From contig CAKZOU010000042.1 of NCBI GenBank assembly GCA_937138255.1, forward strand, positions 1 through 33,183: a DNA stretch of 33,183 nucleotides, in the 5' to 3' direction. The notes below the pieces were generated by a model. The model was not told the DNA's origin. It worked only from the letters and a program-made list of their open reading frames with translations, and searched no databases. A program made the translations under genes and the position numbers. The stretch's first letter is position 1, and each line of letters opens with the position of its first letter. This DNA is from an uncultured Paracoccaceae bacterium. GTDB taxonomy: Bacteria; Pseudomonadota; Alphaproteobacteria; Rhodobacterales; Rhodobacteraceae. Shown one piece after another: positions 15,748-24,424 of this stretch.

Positions 15748-15824
15748 CGGGCTATAGCGCAGCCTGGTAGCGCGTCCGTCTGGGGGACGGAAGGTCGCAG
15801 GTTCAAGTCCTGCTAGCCCGACCA
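15748..15824 (+). tRNA. tRNA-Pro (anticodon GGG)
   Basis: A 77-base cloverleaf with encoded CCA. The acceptor stem is CGGGCTA / TAGCCCG, the D-arm is AGCGCAGCCTGGTAGCGC, and the anticodon arm TCCGT-CTGGGGG-ACGGA gives anticodon GGG (reads CCC/CCU). The T-arm is GCAGG-TTCAAGT-CCTGC. All stems pair fully by eye. It has its own promoter and a strong terminator. Confidence 0.96.
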
Positions 15825-15830
15825 TAAAAC

Positions 15831-15862
15831 CGCCCGTCTCGCTCTTGCGGGGCGGGCGTTTT
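15831..15862 (+). terminator. Rho-independent terminator of tRNA-Pro
   Basis: CGCCCGTCTCGC (15831-15842) pairs with GCGGGGCGGGCG (15847-15858) over 12 bp, with two G-U pairs and a TCTT loop. TTTT follows (15859-15862). It starts 6 bases after the tRNA CCA end. Confidence 0.85.
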
Positions 15863-15886
15863 CATAACGGCCGAGGGAGGCACGAG

Positions 15887-16960
15887 ATGACAGGGGTTCT
15901 GCCAAGCCAGAAGATCCGCGCGTTGATCGCCGATGGCGCGATCCGGGCGGATATCCCCGTCACGCCGGCCCAGATCCAGCCTTCGAGCCTCGATCTTCGC
16001 CTCGGCACTGTTGCCTATCGCGTGCGGGCCTCCTTCCTCACGGGTGGCGGCCGCACGGTTGACGAGCGGCTTGACGAGTTCGAGATGCACCGGATCGACA
16101 TCTCCAAAGGGGCGGTTTTGGAAAAGGGCTGCGTCTATGTCGTGCCGCTCATGGAATCGCTCAAGCTGCCCGAGGGCGTGCAGGCGGTGGCCAATGCCAA
16201 ATCCTCGACCGGGCGGCTCGATCTTCTGACCCGCACCATCACGGATGGCGGGGTCGAGTTCGACCGCATCGCACCCGGTTATGACGGCCCGCTTTACGCG
16301 GAAATCTGCCCCCGCTCCTTCTCGGTCCTCGTGCGCCCCGGTATGCGCCTCAACCAGATCCGGTTCCGCAATGGTCATGCCGCCTTGTCTGACGACGACT
16401 TGCGCGCGCTGCACGAAGCCTCGCCGCTTGTTTCGGGCGAAGCGCTGATCGCGGATGGCCTCGGCTTTTCGGTCGATCTTGCGCCGGCAAAAGGCACCCT
16501 CGTCGGCTATCGCGCCAAGCCCCACACGGGTGTGATCGACCTCGACCTCATCGGCCACTACGCGCCTGAGGATTACTGGGAGCCGATCCACACCTCCGAA
16601 GGCCGGATCATCCTCGATCCCGGCGCCTTCTATATCCTCGTGAGCCGCGAAGCGGTGACGATCCCGCCCGAATGCGCGGCCGAGATGGCGCCCTATCTGG
16701 CGATGGTGGGCGAGTTCCGCGTCCATTACGCGGGCTTTTTCGATCCCGGCTTCGGCCATGACGCCGCGGGCGGCCAAGGATCACGCGGGGTTCTCGAAGT
16801 GCGCTGCCACGAGGCGCCCTTTGTGCTGGAGCATGGGCAGGTCGTTGGCAGGCTCGTCTATGAGCGGATGACCGAGACGCCGGATATGCTCTATGGCCGC
16901 GAAATTGCGTCGAATTATCAGGGGCAAGGGCTGAAGCTGTCGAAGCATTTCCGCAGCTAG
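15887..16960 (+). CDS. dcd: dCTP deaminase, double-length alphaproteobacterial type
   Basis: Converts dCTP to dUTP and ammonia on the way to dTMP. The 357-residue protein is about twice as long as E. coli Dcd (about 190 aa). It matches the large 'DCD' family of Alphaproteobacteria, in which two related domains are fused. N-terminal motifs include 'IQPSSLDLRLG', 'VANAKSSTGRLDLLTRTI' and 'GPLYAEICPRSFSVLVRPGMRLNQIRF'. The second half has 'GVIDLDLIGHYAPEDYWEPI' and 'PPECAAEMAPYLAMVGEFRVHYAGFFDPGFG'. The ATG at 15887 is preceded by GAGGGAGG. Confidence 0.92.
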   Translation: MTGVLPSQKIRALIADGAIRADIPVTPAQIQPSSLDLRLGTVAYRVRASFLTGGGRTVDERLDEFEMHRIDISKGAVLEKGCVYVVPLMESLKLPEGVQAVANAKSSTGRLDLLTRTITDGGVEFDRIAPGYDGPLYAEICPRSFSVLVRPGMRLNQIRFRNGHAALSDDDLRALHEASPLVSGEALIADGLGFSVDLAPAKGTLVGYRAKPHTGVIDLDLIGHYAPEDYWEPIHTSEGRIILDPGAFYILVSREAVTIPPECAAEMAPYLAMVGEFRVHYAGFFDPGFGHDAAGGQGSRGVLEVRCHEAPFVLEHGQVVGRLVYERMTETPDMLYGREIASNYQGQGLKLSKHFRS

Positions 16961-16987
16961 AAAAGATTTCTCGCCCGCCCCCCTGGC

Positions 16988-17010
16988 GCGGCTTGACCTT
17001 CCCAAGCCGC
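16988..17010. terminator. Hairpin after dcd
   Basis: GCGGCTTG (16988-16995) and CAAGCCGC (17003-17010) form a perfect 8-bp stem with a 7-base loop, 27 bases beyond the dcd stop. There is no T-run, so it may be a weak or factor-assisted terminator. Confidence 0.4.
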
Positions 17011-17056
17011 CCTCCCACATCTCGTTCACCACGTCACATCCGGCCACGGAGCCATC

Positions 17057-17971
17057 TTGGATATCATTCTCATTCTGGGTGGCTTTGTCGCCCTGCTGAT
17101 CGGCGGCGAGTCTTTGGTGAAAGGAGCCGTCGCGACCGCCCAGAGACTGCGCATTCCGCCTATGGTCATCGGCCTGACGCTCGTAGGTTTCGGCACCTCT
17201 ACCCCCGAACTGCTGACAAGCATTCAGGCCGCACTGGACGGAGCGCCCGGCATCGCTGTCGGCAATGTTGTCGGCTCGAACATCGCCAACATCCTGTTGA
17301 TCGTCGGCGTTTCGGCCCTGATCGCTCCGATCGCAGTGGGCAAGCGCGGTTTCCGGCAGGATATGGGCTTTATGATCGGGGCGACGGTTCTGTTCATGGC
17401 CATCGCAGCAACCGGGCAGCTTGGGCGCACCAGCGCCTTGGCGCTCCTTTTCGGTCTGACCTTGTTCCTTATCCTGTCCTTGCGCCGCACCGATGCCGAC
17501 GCGCCGGAAATCGACACCCCGAACCTGTCAGTGCCGATTGCCCTGCTTTATTTCGCTGGTGGCCTGCTCATCACACTTCTAGGCGCGCGATTTCTCGTTA
17601 AGGGCGCCATCGGGCTTGCCGAAGATATGGGCGTCTCGCAAGCGGTGATCGGCCTTACCATCGTTGCAGTAGGAACCTCGCTGCCCGAGCTTGTCACATC
17701 GGTTCTCGCCGCACGCCGCGGCCATTCCGACGTGGCGCTCGGCAACATTGTCGGCTCCAATATCTTCAACATTTTCGGGATTCTCGGGGCGACCGCGATG
17801 GTCAAGCCGATCCCGATCCCGGCCGAGATTGTTGCCTATGACAACTGGATCATGCTCGGCGCGAGCCTTGTGCTGATCGGCGCTTGCGTCACGCATTGGC
17901 GCATCAGCCGGCGCGAGGGCGCGGTCATGCTCGGCCTATATGGCGCCTATATCGTCTCGCTGGCGCTCTAG
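17057..17971 (+). CDS. Calcium/sodium antiporter (CaCA family, YrbG-like)
   Basis: An inner-membrane cation exchanger of 304 residues with about ten hydrophobic segments. It has two inverted Na_Ca_ex repeats: 'GFGTSTPELLTSIQAAL' with 'GNVVGSNIANILLIVG' in the first half, and 'AVGTSLPELVTSVLAAR' with 'GNIVGSNIFNIFGILG' in the second. The Glu in each TPE/LPE motif binds Ca2+ in this family. Translation appears to begin at TTG 17057 (MDIILILGG), with GGAG 5 bases upstream; no ATG fits. Its TAG stop overlaps the stop of the convergent 67-aa gene in a shared CTAG. Confidence 0.92.
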   Translation: MDIILILGGFVALLIGGESLVKGAVATAQRLRIPPMVIGLTLVGFGTSTPELLTSIQAALDGAPGIAVGNVVGSNIANILLIVGVSALIAPIAVGKRGFRQDMGFMIGATVLFMAIAATGQLGRTSALALLFGLTLFLILSLRRTDADAPEIDTPNLSVPIALLYFAGGLLITLLGARFLVKGAIGLAEDMGVSQAVIGLTIVAVGTSLPELVTSVLAARRGHSDVALGNIVGSNIFNIFGILGATAMVKPIPIPAEIVAYDNWIMLGASLVLIGACVTHWRISRREGAVMLGLYGAYIVSLAL

Positions 17972-18171
17972 AGGCGGCCGATCTTTCGCCCGAGCTTGAT
18001 CGCCTGCCGTGCGCGCTTGGCGTTCTGGCGAGCAGCCTTGGCCTGCTGGCGCTCTTCTGGGGTCATATCCTTGGGATCCTTGCCACGGTTGGCGGCAAAG
18101 TTGATGCCCGCGTTGACGCCCTTGCGCATAAACAGCCGGACAATCATGTTGATCAGTCGGTTCAGATCCAT
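17968..18171 (-). CDS. Small basic protein of 67 residues, function unknown
   Basis: From the ATG at 18171 the product begins MDLNRLINMIVRLFMRKGVNAGINFAA, an amphipathic or membrane-associating helix. It continues with 'KDPKDMTPEERQQAKAARQNAKRARQAIKLGRKIGRL', a strongly basic helical tail. I recall similar short proteins in Rhodobacteraceae, but I know no function. AGAGAGG lies 7 bases upstream. The frame stays open to 18243, without a better start. Its stop codon overlaps that of the convergent antiporter. Confidence 0.72.
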   Translation of the reverse strand: MDLNRLINMIVRLFMRKGVNAGINFAANRGKDPKDMTPEERQQAKAARQNAKRARQAIKLGRKIGRL

Positions 18172-18252
18172 CTCGCTGCCTCTCTGGTGGCCGGTTGCTC
18201 CGGCCTTTGCCTGACTATGGGCCAAGGCGGCGCGAATTTCCACACTTCGTGT

Positions 18253-18771
18253 CTAAACGAGCGATTTACGCATGAAGATCAAGATCGGTTCCAGCTCTTT
18301 GTCGCCGTAGTGCGAGCTTTGCGGATAGGGGTCAGTGTAGGCAAACCCAAGCTTTTCATAAAGCGAGGTCGCTTCCGACAGGGTCTTGGAACTATCGAGC
18401 AGCATCTCGGTCGCGCCTTCGCGCTTTGCCCTGTCCATCAGCGCCGTCATCAAGGCCTTGCCCGCGCCAAGCCCACGCGCCTTGCGGCGCACGAATACGC
18501 GCTTGATCTCGAAAGCATTGCCGCCGACAGGCCGCATGAACCCGATGCCCACAACCTCGCCCTCTTCGTCCTTGGCCACATAGGCCGCGCCCAAAGGCGG
18601 CACGAAGGTCTCGGCGTTCGAGAGGGTATCGGCCAGCAAAGGTTCGGGATCTATGTCGAGATCTGCGTTGAGCCGCAGGTCATTGCAGACGTAATTGAGA
18701 TATTCACGCAGAATATCAACCTGACTTCGAACCTCGTCGACCGTGGTTATCTCTTCAACAGTGACCGGCAT
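18253..18771 (-). CDS. GNAT family N-acetyltransferase
   Basis: A 172-residue GCN5-related acetyltransferase. The acetyl-CoA site is visible: 'IKRVFVRRKARGLGAGKALMTALMDRAK' (beta-4 followed by the R/Q-x-x-G-x-G/A loop RGLGAG), then 'MLLDSSKTLSEATSLYEKLGFAYTDPY'. The N-terminal half ('VEEITTVDEVRSQVDILREYLNYVCNDL') is typical of small-molecule GNATs. The substrate is not predictable. It follows scpB after 24 bases on the same strand and may be cotranscribed. Confidence 0.88.
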   Translation of the reverse strand: MPVTVEEITTVDEVRSQVDILREYLNYVCNDLRLNADLDIDPEPLLADTLSNAETFVPPLGAAYVAKDEEGEVVGIGFMRPVGGNAFEIKRVFVRRKARGLGAGKALMTALMDRAKREGATEMLLDSSKTLSEATSLYEKLGFAYTDPYPQSSHYGDKELEPILIFMRKSLV

Positions 18772-18795
18772 TTCGAGCCTCCCCAGGGCAGAGCG

Positions 18796-19431
18796 TCAGA
18801 AGAGTTCGGACTGGTCCTCGTCTTCCGTCTCGTCATCCTCACTGGCGGCGAGCATAGCCCCCGGCGGTGGCCTGTTGTCAAGCAAACCAGCAGCGCGGAG
18901 TTCCTTCAGGCCCGGCAGATCGCGGGCGCTTTCGAGGCCGAAGTGATCGAGGAATTCCTGCGTGACAACGAAGGTCACAGGCCGCCCCGGCGTCATCTTG
19001 CGGCGGCCGAAGCGGATCCATTCCAGCTCGATCAGCTGATCGATGGTGCCCCGGCTGACCGAGACACCGCGGATTTCCTCGATCTCAGCGCGGGTCACCG
19101 GCTGGTGATAGGCGACAATAGCAAGGGTCTCGATCGCGGCGCGGCTCAGTTTGCGAACCTCGACCGTTTCTTTTTGCATGAGGAACCCCAGGTCGGCCGC
19201 GGTGCGGATCGCCCAGGCGTCGCCCACCTTGACCACATTGATCCCCCTGCCCTCATAGCGCTTGCGCAGGTGCACGATGGCCTCAGCCGGATCGCTGCCA
19301 TGCGGCATCCGGGTCTCAAGATCGCGCACCGTCACCGGCTCGGCGGTGGCGAAGAGGATGGCTTCGACCATCCGCTCCTGCTCGGCCATGGGCGGCGCTT
19401 CGAATAGGCTCTTCTCGTCTTTTTCTGCCAT
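18796..19431 (-). CDS. scpB: Segregation and condensation protein B
   Basis: ScpB is the winged-helix (kite) subunit of the SMC-ScpAB condensin that folds and segregates chromosomes. The 211-residue protein has 'MVEAILFATAEPVTVRDLETRMP', 'LSRAAIETLAIVAYHQPVTRAEIEEIRGV' and 'GRPVTFVVTQEFLDHFGLESARDLPGL', all standard. The tail is acidic (EDDETEDEDQSELF). I chose the ATG at 19431, which lies 4 bases after the scpA stop; the longer frame to 19623 runs inside scpA. Confidence 0.94.
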   Translation of the reverse strand: MAEKDEKSLFEAPPMAEQERMVEAILFATAEPVTVRDLETRMPHGSDPAEAIVHLRKRYEGRGINVVKVGDAWAIRTAADLGFLMQKETVEVRKLSRAAIETLAIVAYHQPVTRAEIEEIRGVSVSRGTIDQLIELEWIRFGRRKMTPGRPVTFVVTQEFLDHFGLESARDLPGLKELRAAGLLDNRPPPGAMLAASEDDETEDEDQSELF

Positions 19432-19435
19432 CAGG

Positions 19436-20215
19436 TCAGGTCCGTTTGCGGATTTGGATCGGAGCGAAGGTGTCGCTCTGGCGGATATCGATATGCCCCT
19501 CTCTCGCCAATTCGAGAGAGGCGGCAAAGGTGGCGGCGGTGGCCGAGCGGCGGCGGGTGGGATCTGCGGTCCAGCCGTCGGGCATATACGAGGAAATGTC
19601 GGTCCACTCACCGGCATAGCCAATGAGGCCGCGCATCCGGTCGAGCGCCTGCTCCATCGTCATCACCGCGTCGCGGTCCATCACGAAGGGGCGGAAATCG
19701 TCGCGGGTACGGATGCGGGCGTAGCCCTGCATCAGATCGAGGAGCGTGGCGGTATAGGTCACGCGGCGCACGCGGGTGACATCCTCGGTGATACCACGGG
19801 CAAAGAAATCGCGGCCCAGCTGGTCGCGCGCCATAAGCTTGGCCGCCACCTCGCGCATGGCCTGCAAGCGCTCAAGCTGGAAAGCGAGGTGGGCGGCCAG
19901 TTCCTCGCCGGATGGCCCCTCGGCCAGCGGGTCAGGTGGCAGCAGGAGGCGCGATTTGAGAAACGCCAGCCAAGCAGCCATCACGAGATAATCGGCAGCC
20001 AGTTCAAGGCGCAGTTGCTTGGCCTTCTCGACAAAGTCCAGATACTGCCGCGCCAGCGCGAGGATCGAGATCTGCCGAAGATCGACCTTCTGCGTGCGCG
20101 ACAGTGTCAGCAACAGATCGAGCGGTCCCTCGAAAGCACCCACGTCGACGATCAGCGCCTCGGCGGCGAGGCGGTCGGTCACCGACAGCAGATCTTCCTG
20201 AAATTCCTCAGCCAT
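19436..20215 (-). CDS. scpA: Segregation and condensation protein A
   Basis: ScpA is the kleisin that bridges the SMC heads and binds ScpB. The 259-residue protein has the diagnostic 'VDVGAFEGPLDLLLTLSRTQKVDLRQISILALARQYLDF' (read in sections), 'YLVMAAWLAFLKSRLLLPP' and a C-terminal winged helix ('RRSATAATFAASLELAREGHIDIRQSDTFAPI'). Four bases separate it from scpB. Upstream lies a SPOR-domain gene after 74 bases, with no nagZ between them. Confidence 0.94.
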   Translation of the reverse strand: MAEEFQEDLLSVTDRLAAEALIVDVGAFEGPLDLLLTLSRTQKVDLRQISILALARQYLDFVEKAKQLRLELAADYLVMAAWLAFLKSRLLLPPDPLAEGPSGEELAAHLAFQLERLQAMREVAAKLMARDQLGRDFFARGITEDVTRVRRVTYTATLLDLMQGYARIRTRDDFRPFVMDRDAVMTMEQALDRMRGLIGYAGEWTDISSYMPDGWTADPTRRRSATAATFAASLELAREGHIDIRQSDTFAPIQIRKRT

Positions 20216-20289
20216 GGGCCTCTCGCGGGGGTGCGCCCCAGTTTCGCTGGCCCGCAGGCAATGTCAACGCCCGCGAGGGGCGCGGATCG

Positions 20290-21279
20290 CTACTTGTTCA
20301 GAAGCGGCACACAGTCCGCACCTTCGGCGAGGAGCGCGGTGCACAAGCGGCGGGCATCAGAGAGATCGGCAAAGCCCATCGCCCGCAGACGATAGAAGGT
20401 GCGGCCGCCGAGGCTCGCTTCCTGCACGACCATCGTTTTGCCCGCCATGAAATCGGCGAACCGGCCTGTGAGCCGCGTCCACTCCGATTGCGCGATCTCG
20501 GCGCTATCGAAGGCACCAAGCTGCACCAAGGGCGTTCCAATCGGAACGGTTGTGGCGCTGCCATCCTGCGCGGCTGCATCAGTTGACGTCACTAAAGTTT
20601 CGGGTCGCGCCAGAGGGCGCAAGGAGACCGCGACACCGGGCTCGGACGCAGGCACAATATCGGCAATCACATCCAGCGGCACATCGTTGATCGACATCGC
20701 GACAGGCGCTGTCTCGCCCTCGGCGAGCGGCTCAAGCGGCGTGAGGTTGGCGGCGATCTGGTCCGCCAGTGCAAGGATTTGTTCGGCAGTGAGCGGCTCG
20801 TCCGACATTGCCTCGATCATCGGCGCGGCGAGGGTTTCCTGGGCTTGGGTTGCCAGAAGTTTGGACGCATCCGCGAGACCTACAGTTTCCACCTCCTCGG
20901 CGGCATCCATCGCCACGACCTCGCCGGCCTCGGCTGTCGGCTGAACAGCCAAATCTTCGTCCGTCAGTTGGACGACTCGCGGCGCCAGGACCAGCAGATC
21001 CTCGGGCGGGGCCGCCTCGCCTTCGGCGGCAACGGCATTGACGGAAAGGCCGGCGTTCGGCGCAATCTCACCGCCGGGATTGTCGGGCATCACCCGCATA
21101 GGCCCCTCAAGCGCCTTGACCACCGGAATGCCCGTGACGTCCCGCATGACCAGCTTGTAGCCCCAGACACCGATCCCCGCGATCAGCGCCAGCGAGACAA
21201 CCGCCCCAGCCGCATTGATCATCTTCCCCGCGGATACAGGATCGCGCAGACGCTCGTCGTCCGTTGTGAATACCGCCAT
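20290..21279 (-). CDS. SPOR-domain inner-membrane protein
   Basis: A bitopic protein of 329 residues: a short cytoplasmic N-terminus, one membrane helix (about 21-42, 'MINAAGAVVSLALIAGIGVWGYKLVMRD'), a long acidic/Ala-rich periplasmic linker (about 45-245), and a C-terminal SPOR domain (about 250-329, 'TPLVQLGAFDSAEIAQSEWTRL' and 'LRAMGFADLSDARRLCTALLAEGADCVPL'). SPOR domains bind denuded peptidoglycan at division sites. The start at 21279 (MAVFTTDDERL) has AGAGG upstream. The gene order argS-SPOR-scpA is as expected, apart from the missing nagZ. Confidence 0.88.
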   Translation of the reverse strand: MAVFTTDDERLRDPVSAGKMINAAGAVVSLALIAGIGVWGYKLVMRDVTGIPVVKALEGPMRVMPDNPGGEIAPNAGLSVNAVAAEGEAAPPEDLLVLAPRVVQLTDEDLAVQPTAEAGEVVAMDAAEEVETVGLADASKLLATQAQETLAAPMIEAMSDEPLTAEQILALADQIAANLTPLEPLAEGETAPVAMSINDVPLDVIADIVPASEPGVAVSLRPLARPETLVTSTDAAAQDGSATTVPIGTPLVQLGAFDSAEIAQSEWTRLTGRFADFMAGKTMVVQEASLGGRTFYRLRAMGFADLSDARRLCTALLAEGADCVPLLNK

Positions 21280-21346
21280 CTTCGCCTCTTTGCCGCCGGG
21301 TTTGCCCCGATCAGGTGTCTTGCTCAAACCCCGGCAGCGGCGCGCT

Positions 21347-23089
21347 TCAGCGCATCTCTTCGGCCGGAGTGACCCCAAGAATACCCAAGCCGGAGGCAAT
21401 AACAACCGAAACGGCACGGATCAGGGCAATTTTCGCCTGAGATGTGGCCGGGTCACCCTCTTGCAGGAAGCGAAGCGAAGTCTCTTCGTTGCCTCGGTTC
21501 CACAGAGCGTGCAGGTCAGACGCCAATTCGTAGAGGTAAAAGGCCACGCGGTGCGGCTCGTGCCCCTTGGCGGCGATCTCGATCAGGCGCGGCCATTCGG
21601 CGATCTTCTTGGCAACGCCGATCTCTGCGGCATGGTTCAGGATCGACAGATCAGCCCCGGCCAGCGTGGCATCATCCACCGCAATGCCCGCTTCACGCGC
21701 CTTCCGAAGGACCGAGGAAACGCGGGCATGGGCATACTGGACATAAAAGACCGGATTGTCCTTCGACTGTTCGACCACCTTGTCGAAATCGAAGTCCAGC
21801 GGCGCATCGTTCTTGCGGGTGAGCATATGGAAGCGGGTGGCATCCGCGCCCGCCTGCTCGACCACATCGCGCAGGGTCACAAAAGTGCCAGCCCGCTTCG
21901 ACATCTTGAAGGGCTCACCGTTCTTGAAGAGCTTTACGAGCTGAACAAGCTTGATATCAAGCGGCACGCGGTTTTTCGACAAGGCGGCGACCACCGCCTT
22001 CAGACGCTTCACATAGCCACCGTGATCGGCGCCGAAGACGTTGATGAGCTGATCGAACCCACGCTCGACCTTGTCATAGTGATAGGCGATATCGGGGGCG
22101 AAATAGGTCCAGCTGCCGTCGGATTTCTTCACCGGCCGGTCCACATCGTCGCCAAAGTCGGTCGAGCGGAAGAGCGTCTGCTCGCGCGGCTCCCAATCCT
22201 CGGGAAGCTTGCCCTTCGGCGGCTCGAGCACGCCTTCATAGATCAGCCCTTGCTTGCGCAGCTCGTCAATCGCCGCCTCGATCTTGCCGGTGCCGAAAAG
22301 CGCCTTTTCCGAGGAATAGACATCCATCTTCACGCCCAGAAGTGCCAAGTCTTCGCGGATCATCTGGAGCATCTCGGCCGTGGCAAACTCGCGCACATCC
22401 GCCAGCCAGACTTCCTCGGGCTTGTCGATCAGGCTCTCGCCGTATTTCGCCTTGAGCGCCTCGCCCACCGGGATCAGATAATCGCCCGGATACAGCCCCT
22501 CGGCGATCTGCGGCTCAAGGCCATTGGCCTCGCGGTAGCGTTCATAGGCCGACCGCGCCAGCACATCGACCTGTCCGCCGCCATCGTTGATGTAATATTC
22601 CCGCGTGACCGCATAGCCCGCGAAATCAAGAAGTGCTGCCAGCGCATCGCCGAAAACGGCGCCGCGCGTGTGGCCCACGTGCATCGGGCCGGTGGGGTTG
22701 GCCGAGACGAACTCGACGTTGACCTTCTCGCCCTTGCCCATGGTCGAGCGCCCAAAGCCGCTTTCCGTGATCGCGTGGCGCACAACGCCCTGCCACATCA
22801 GGGCCGAGAGGCGCAGGTTGAGGAAACCGGGGCCAGCCACTTCCGCCAATTCGATCCGGCCATCAGCGCCCAGACGCCCGGCCAGTGCCTCGGCAATGGC
22901 GCGCGGGTTCTGCCCCGCAGGCTTGGCCAGCACCATCGCGGCATTGGTCGCCATATCGCCGTGGGCAGCATCGCGCGGCGGCTCGACGGCCACATTGGCA
23001 AAATCGAGGCCCTCAGGCAGCTCGCCCGCGGCCACCATGGCATCAAGGCACTCGATCACGAGGGCGCGAATATCGGCAAACAGGTTCAT
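21347..23089 (-). CDS. argS: Arginyl-tRNA synthetase
   Basis: A class I aminoacyl-tRNA synthetase (580 aa) that charges tRNA-Arg. The Add1 domain is at the N-terminus ('[27 protein letters not shown]'). The HIGH signature is HVGH at 137-140 ('[20 protein letters not shown]'), and KMSKR stands in place of KMSKS ('[13 protein letters not shown]'). The C-terminal DALR anticodon-binding domain ends '[15 protein letters not shown]'. Length and motifs are normal. Confidence 0.97.
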   Translation of the reverse strand: MNLFADIRALVIECLDAMVAAGELPEGLDFANVAVEPPRDAAHGDMATNAAMVLAKPAGQNPRAIAEALAGRLGADGRIELAEVAGPGFLNLRLSALMWQGVVRHAITESGFGRSTMGKGEKVNVEFVSANPTGPMHVGHTRGAVFGDALAALLDFAGYAVTREYYINDGGGQVDVLARSAYERYREANGLEPQIAEGLYPGDYLIPVGEALKAKYGESLIDKPEEVWLADVREFATAEMLQMIREDLALLGVKMDVYSSEKALFGTGKIEAAIDELRKQGLIYEGVLEPPKGKLPEDWEPREQTLFRSTDFGDDVDRPVKKSDGSWTYFAPDIAYHYDKVERGFDQLINVFGADHGGYVKRLKAVVAALSKNRVPLDIKLVQLVKLFKNGEPFKMSKRAGTFVTLRDVVEQAGADATRFHMLTRKNDAPLDFDFDKVVEQSKDNPVFYVQYAHARVSSVLRKAREAGIAVDDATLAGADLSILNHAAEIGVAKKIAEWPRLIEIAAKGHEPHRVAFYLYELASDLHALWNRGNEETSLRFLQEGDPATSQAKIALIRAVSVVIASGLGILGVTPAEEMR

Positions 23090-23155
23090 TTGATCAATCT
23101 TTCCGGTGTCGCCCCTGCTTTAGCAGAGGATCGGCCAAGGTCAACGGGGGCAACC

Positions 23156-24331
23156 CTAGAGGATCGACGTCACCCGCGTCCGTTCGACGATATCCGAGCC
23201 CGTCAGACGCGCGTGTTCCTGAATGGCGAAACGGTCGGTCATGCCCGAGATATAATCCGCCACGATCCGCGCCAGTGCGGCTTCGGCCTGCGCCTCGGCC
23301 ACATCCTTGCGCCACTGTTTCGGCAGTTCCTCGGGGTTCTGCATGAAAAGCGGAAAGAGATCGTTGATCACGCCGGTGACATGCTTGCGCATCTCGATCA
23401 CCACCGGCGCGCGATACATCCGCTTGAAAAGGAATCCACGGATCACCTTGAGATCTTCCCAAAGCGCGGGCGTGAACTGGATCATCATCCGCCCCGCATG
23501 GCGCACCTCGGCGACAGATCGGGGATCAAGCTCGGCTAGTGTCCGGCGGCTCACGCAGATCACATCTTCAACGAGGATGCCAAAGAACCGCCGCAGCGCC
23601 TCGTGCCGGCGGCGGTAATAATTGAGATCGGGATATTTGCGATCCACCTCGGCGAAACAATCGTGCAGCACCGGTAGCTCCGCCAACTCATCCGTCGAAA
23701 AGAGCTCGGCCCTCAACCCATCGTGCAGATCATGGTTGTTATAGGCGATATCGTCAGACAAAGCCGCCACCTGCGCCTCGGCGCTGGCGTGGGTCGAAAG
23801 CTCCAGATCATGCCGCGCGTTATACTCGGCCAAAGCATAAGGCCAAGGCTCGGCCACCGGCCCGTTGTGCTTTGCGATCCCCTCGAGCGTCTCCCATGTC
23901 AGGTTGAGGCCGTCCCATTCCGCATAGTGCCGCTCAAGGCTCGTGACGATCCGCAGCGCCTGCGCGTTATGGTCAAACCCGCCATAGGGCGCCATCAGCT
24001 CATCGAGCGCATCCTCGCCCGTATGGCCGAAGGGCGTATGCCCAAGGTCATGCGCCAGCGCCACCGCCTCGGTCAGCTCGACATTAAGATCAAGCGCCGC
24101 CGCCACCGTCCGCGCCACCTGCGCCACCTCGATGGAATGCGTCAGACGCGTGCGGAAATAATCACCCTCATGCTCGACGAACACTTGGGTCTTGTGCTTC
24201 AAACGCCGGAACGCCGAGGCATGGATGATCCGGTCCCGGTCGCGTTGAAAGGGCGAACGGAACGTGCTTTCTTCCTCTGGATAAAGCCGCCCGCGGGCTG
24301 TTGCCGGGTCGGTCGCATAGGGGGCTGCCAT
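23156..24331 (-). CDS. dgt: dGTP triphosphohydrolase-like HD protein
   Basis: An HD-domain phosphohydrolase of the deoxyguanosinetriphosphate triphosphohydrolase-like family (391 aa), predicted to cut dNTPs to nucleoside and triphosphate. Metal ligands are visible: H65 ('RTRLTHSIEVAQVAR') and H94-D95 ('LAHDLGHTPFGHTGEDAL'). 'ALSDDIAYNNHDLHDGLRA' carries the distal conserved Asp. I chose the ATG at 24331 (MAAPYATDPATARGRLYPE) rather than 24409, because homologues begin near this point, although the ribosome binding site is weak (AAAAAGA). It is divergent from the SDR gene. Confidence 0.92.
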   Translation of the reverse strand: MAAPYATDPATARGRLYPEEESTFRSPFQRDRDRIIHASAFRRLKHKTQVFVEHEGDYFRTRLTHSIEVAQVARTVAAALDLNVELTEAVALAHDLGHTPFGHTGEDALDELMAPYGGFDHNAQALRIVTSLERHYAEWDGLNLTWETLEGIAKHNGPVAEPWPYALAEYNARHDLELSTHASAEAQVAALSDDIAYNNHDLHDGLRAELFSTDELAELPVLHDCFAEVDRKYPDLNYYRRRHEALRRFFGILVEDVICVSRRTLAELDPRSVAEVRHAGRMMIQFTPALWEDLKVIRGFLFKRMYRAPVVIEMRKHVTGVINDLFPLFMQNPEELPKQWRKDVAEAQAEAALARIVADYISGMTDRFAIQEHARLTGSDIVERTRVTSIL

Positions 24332-24424
24332 TCTTTTTGCACCCGATTTTGCCTGTCCTGACGTCACATATAGAAGCGGGCGCCGGAATTGGACAGGGTA
24401 GAGAGGCAAAATGGAGAGTGATTC

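Noticed and set aside
17884-19407. A 507-codon plus-strand open frame opposite the GNAT and scpB genes
   Set aside because: The minus-strand genes have recognised domains and ribosome binding sites; this frame has neither.
21215-23539. A 774-codon plus-strand open frame opposite argS and part of dgt
   Set aside because: Antisense of clear argS with HVGH and KMSKR motifs; composition typical of a shadow frame.
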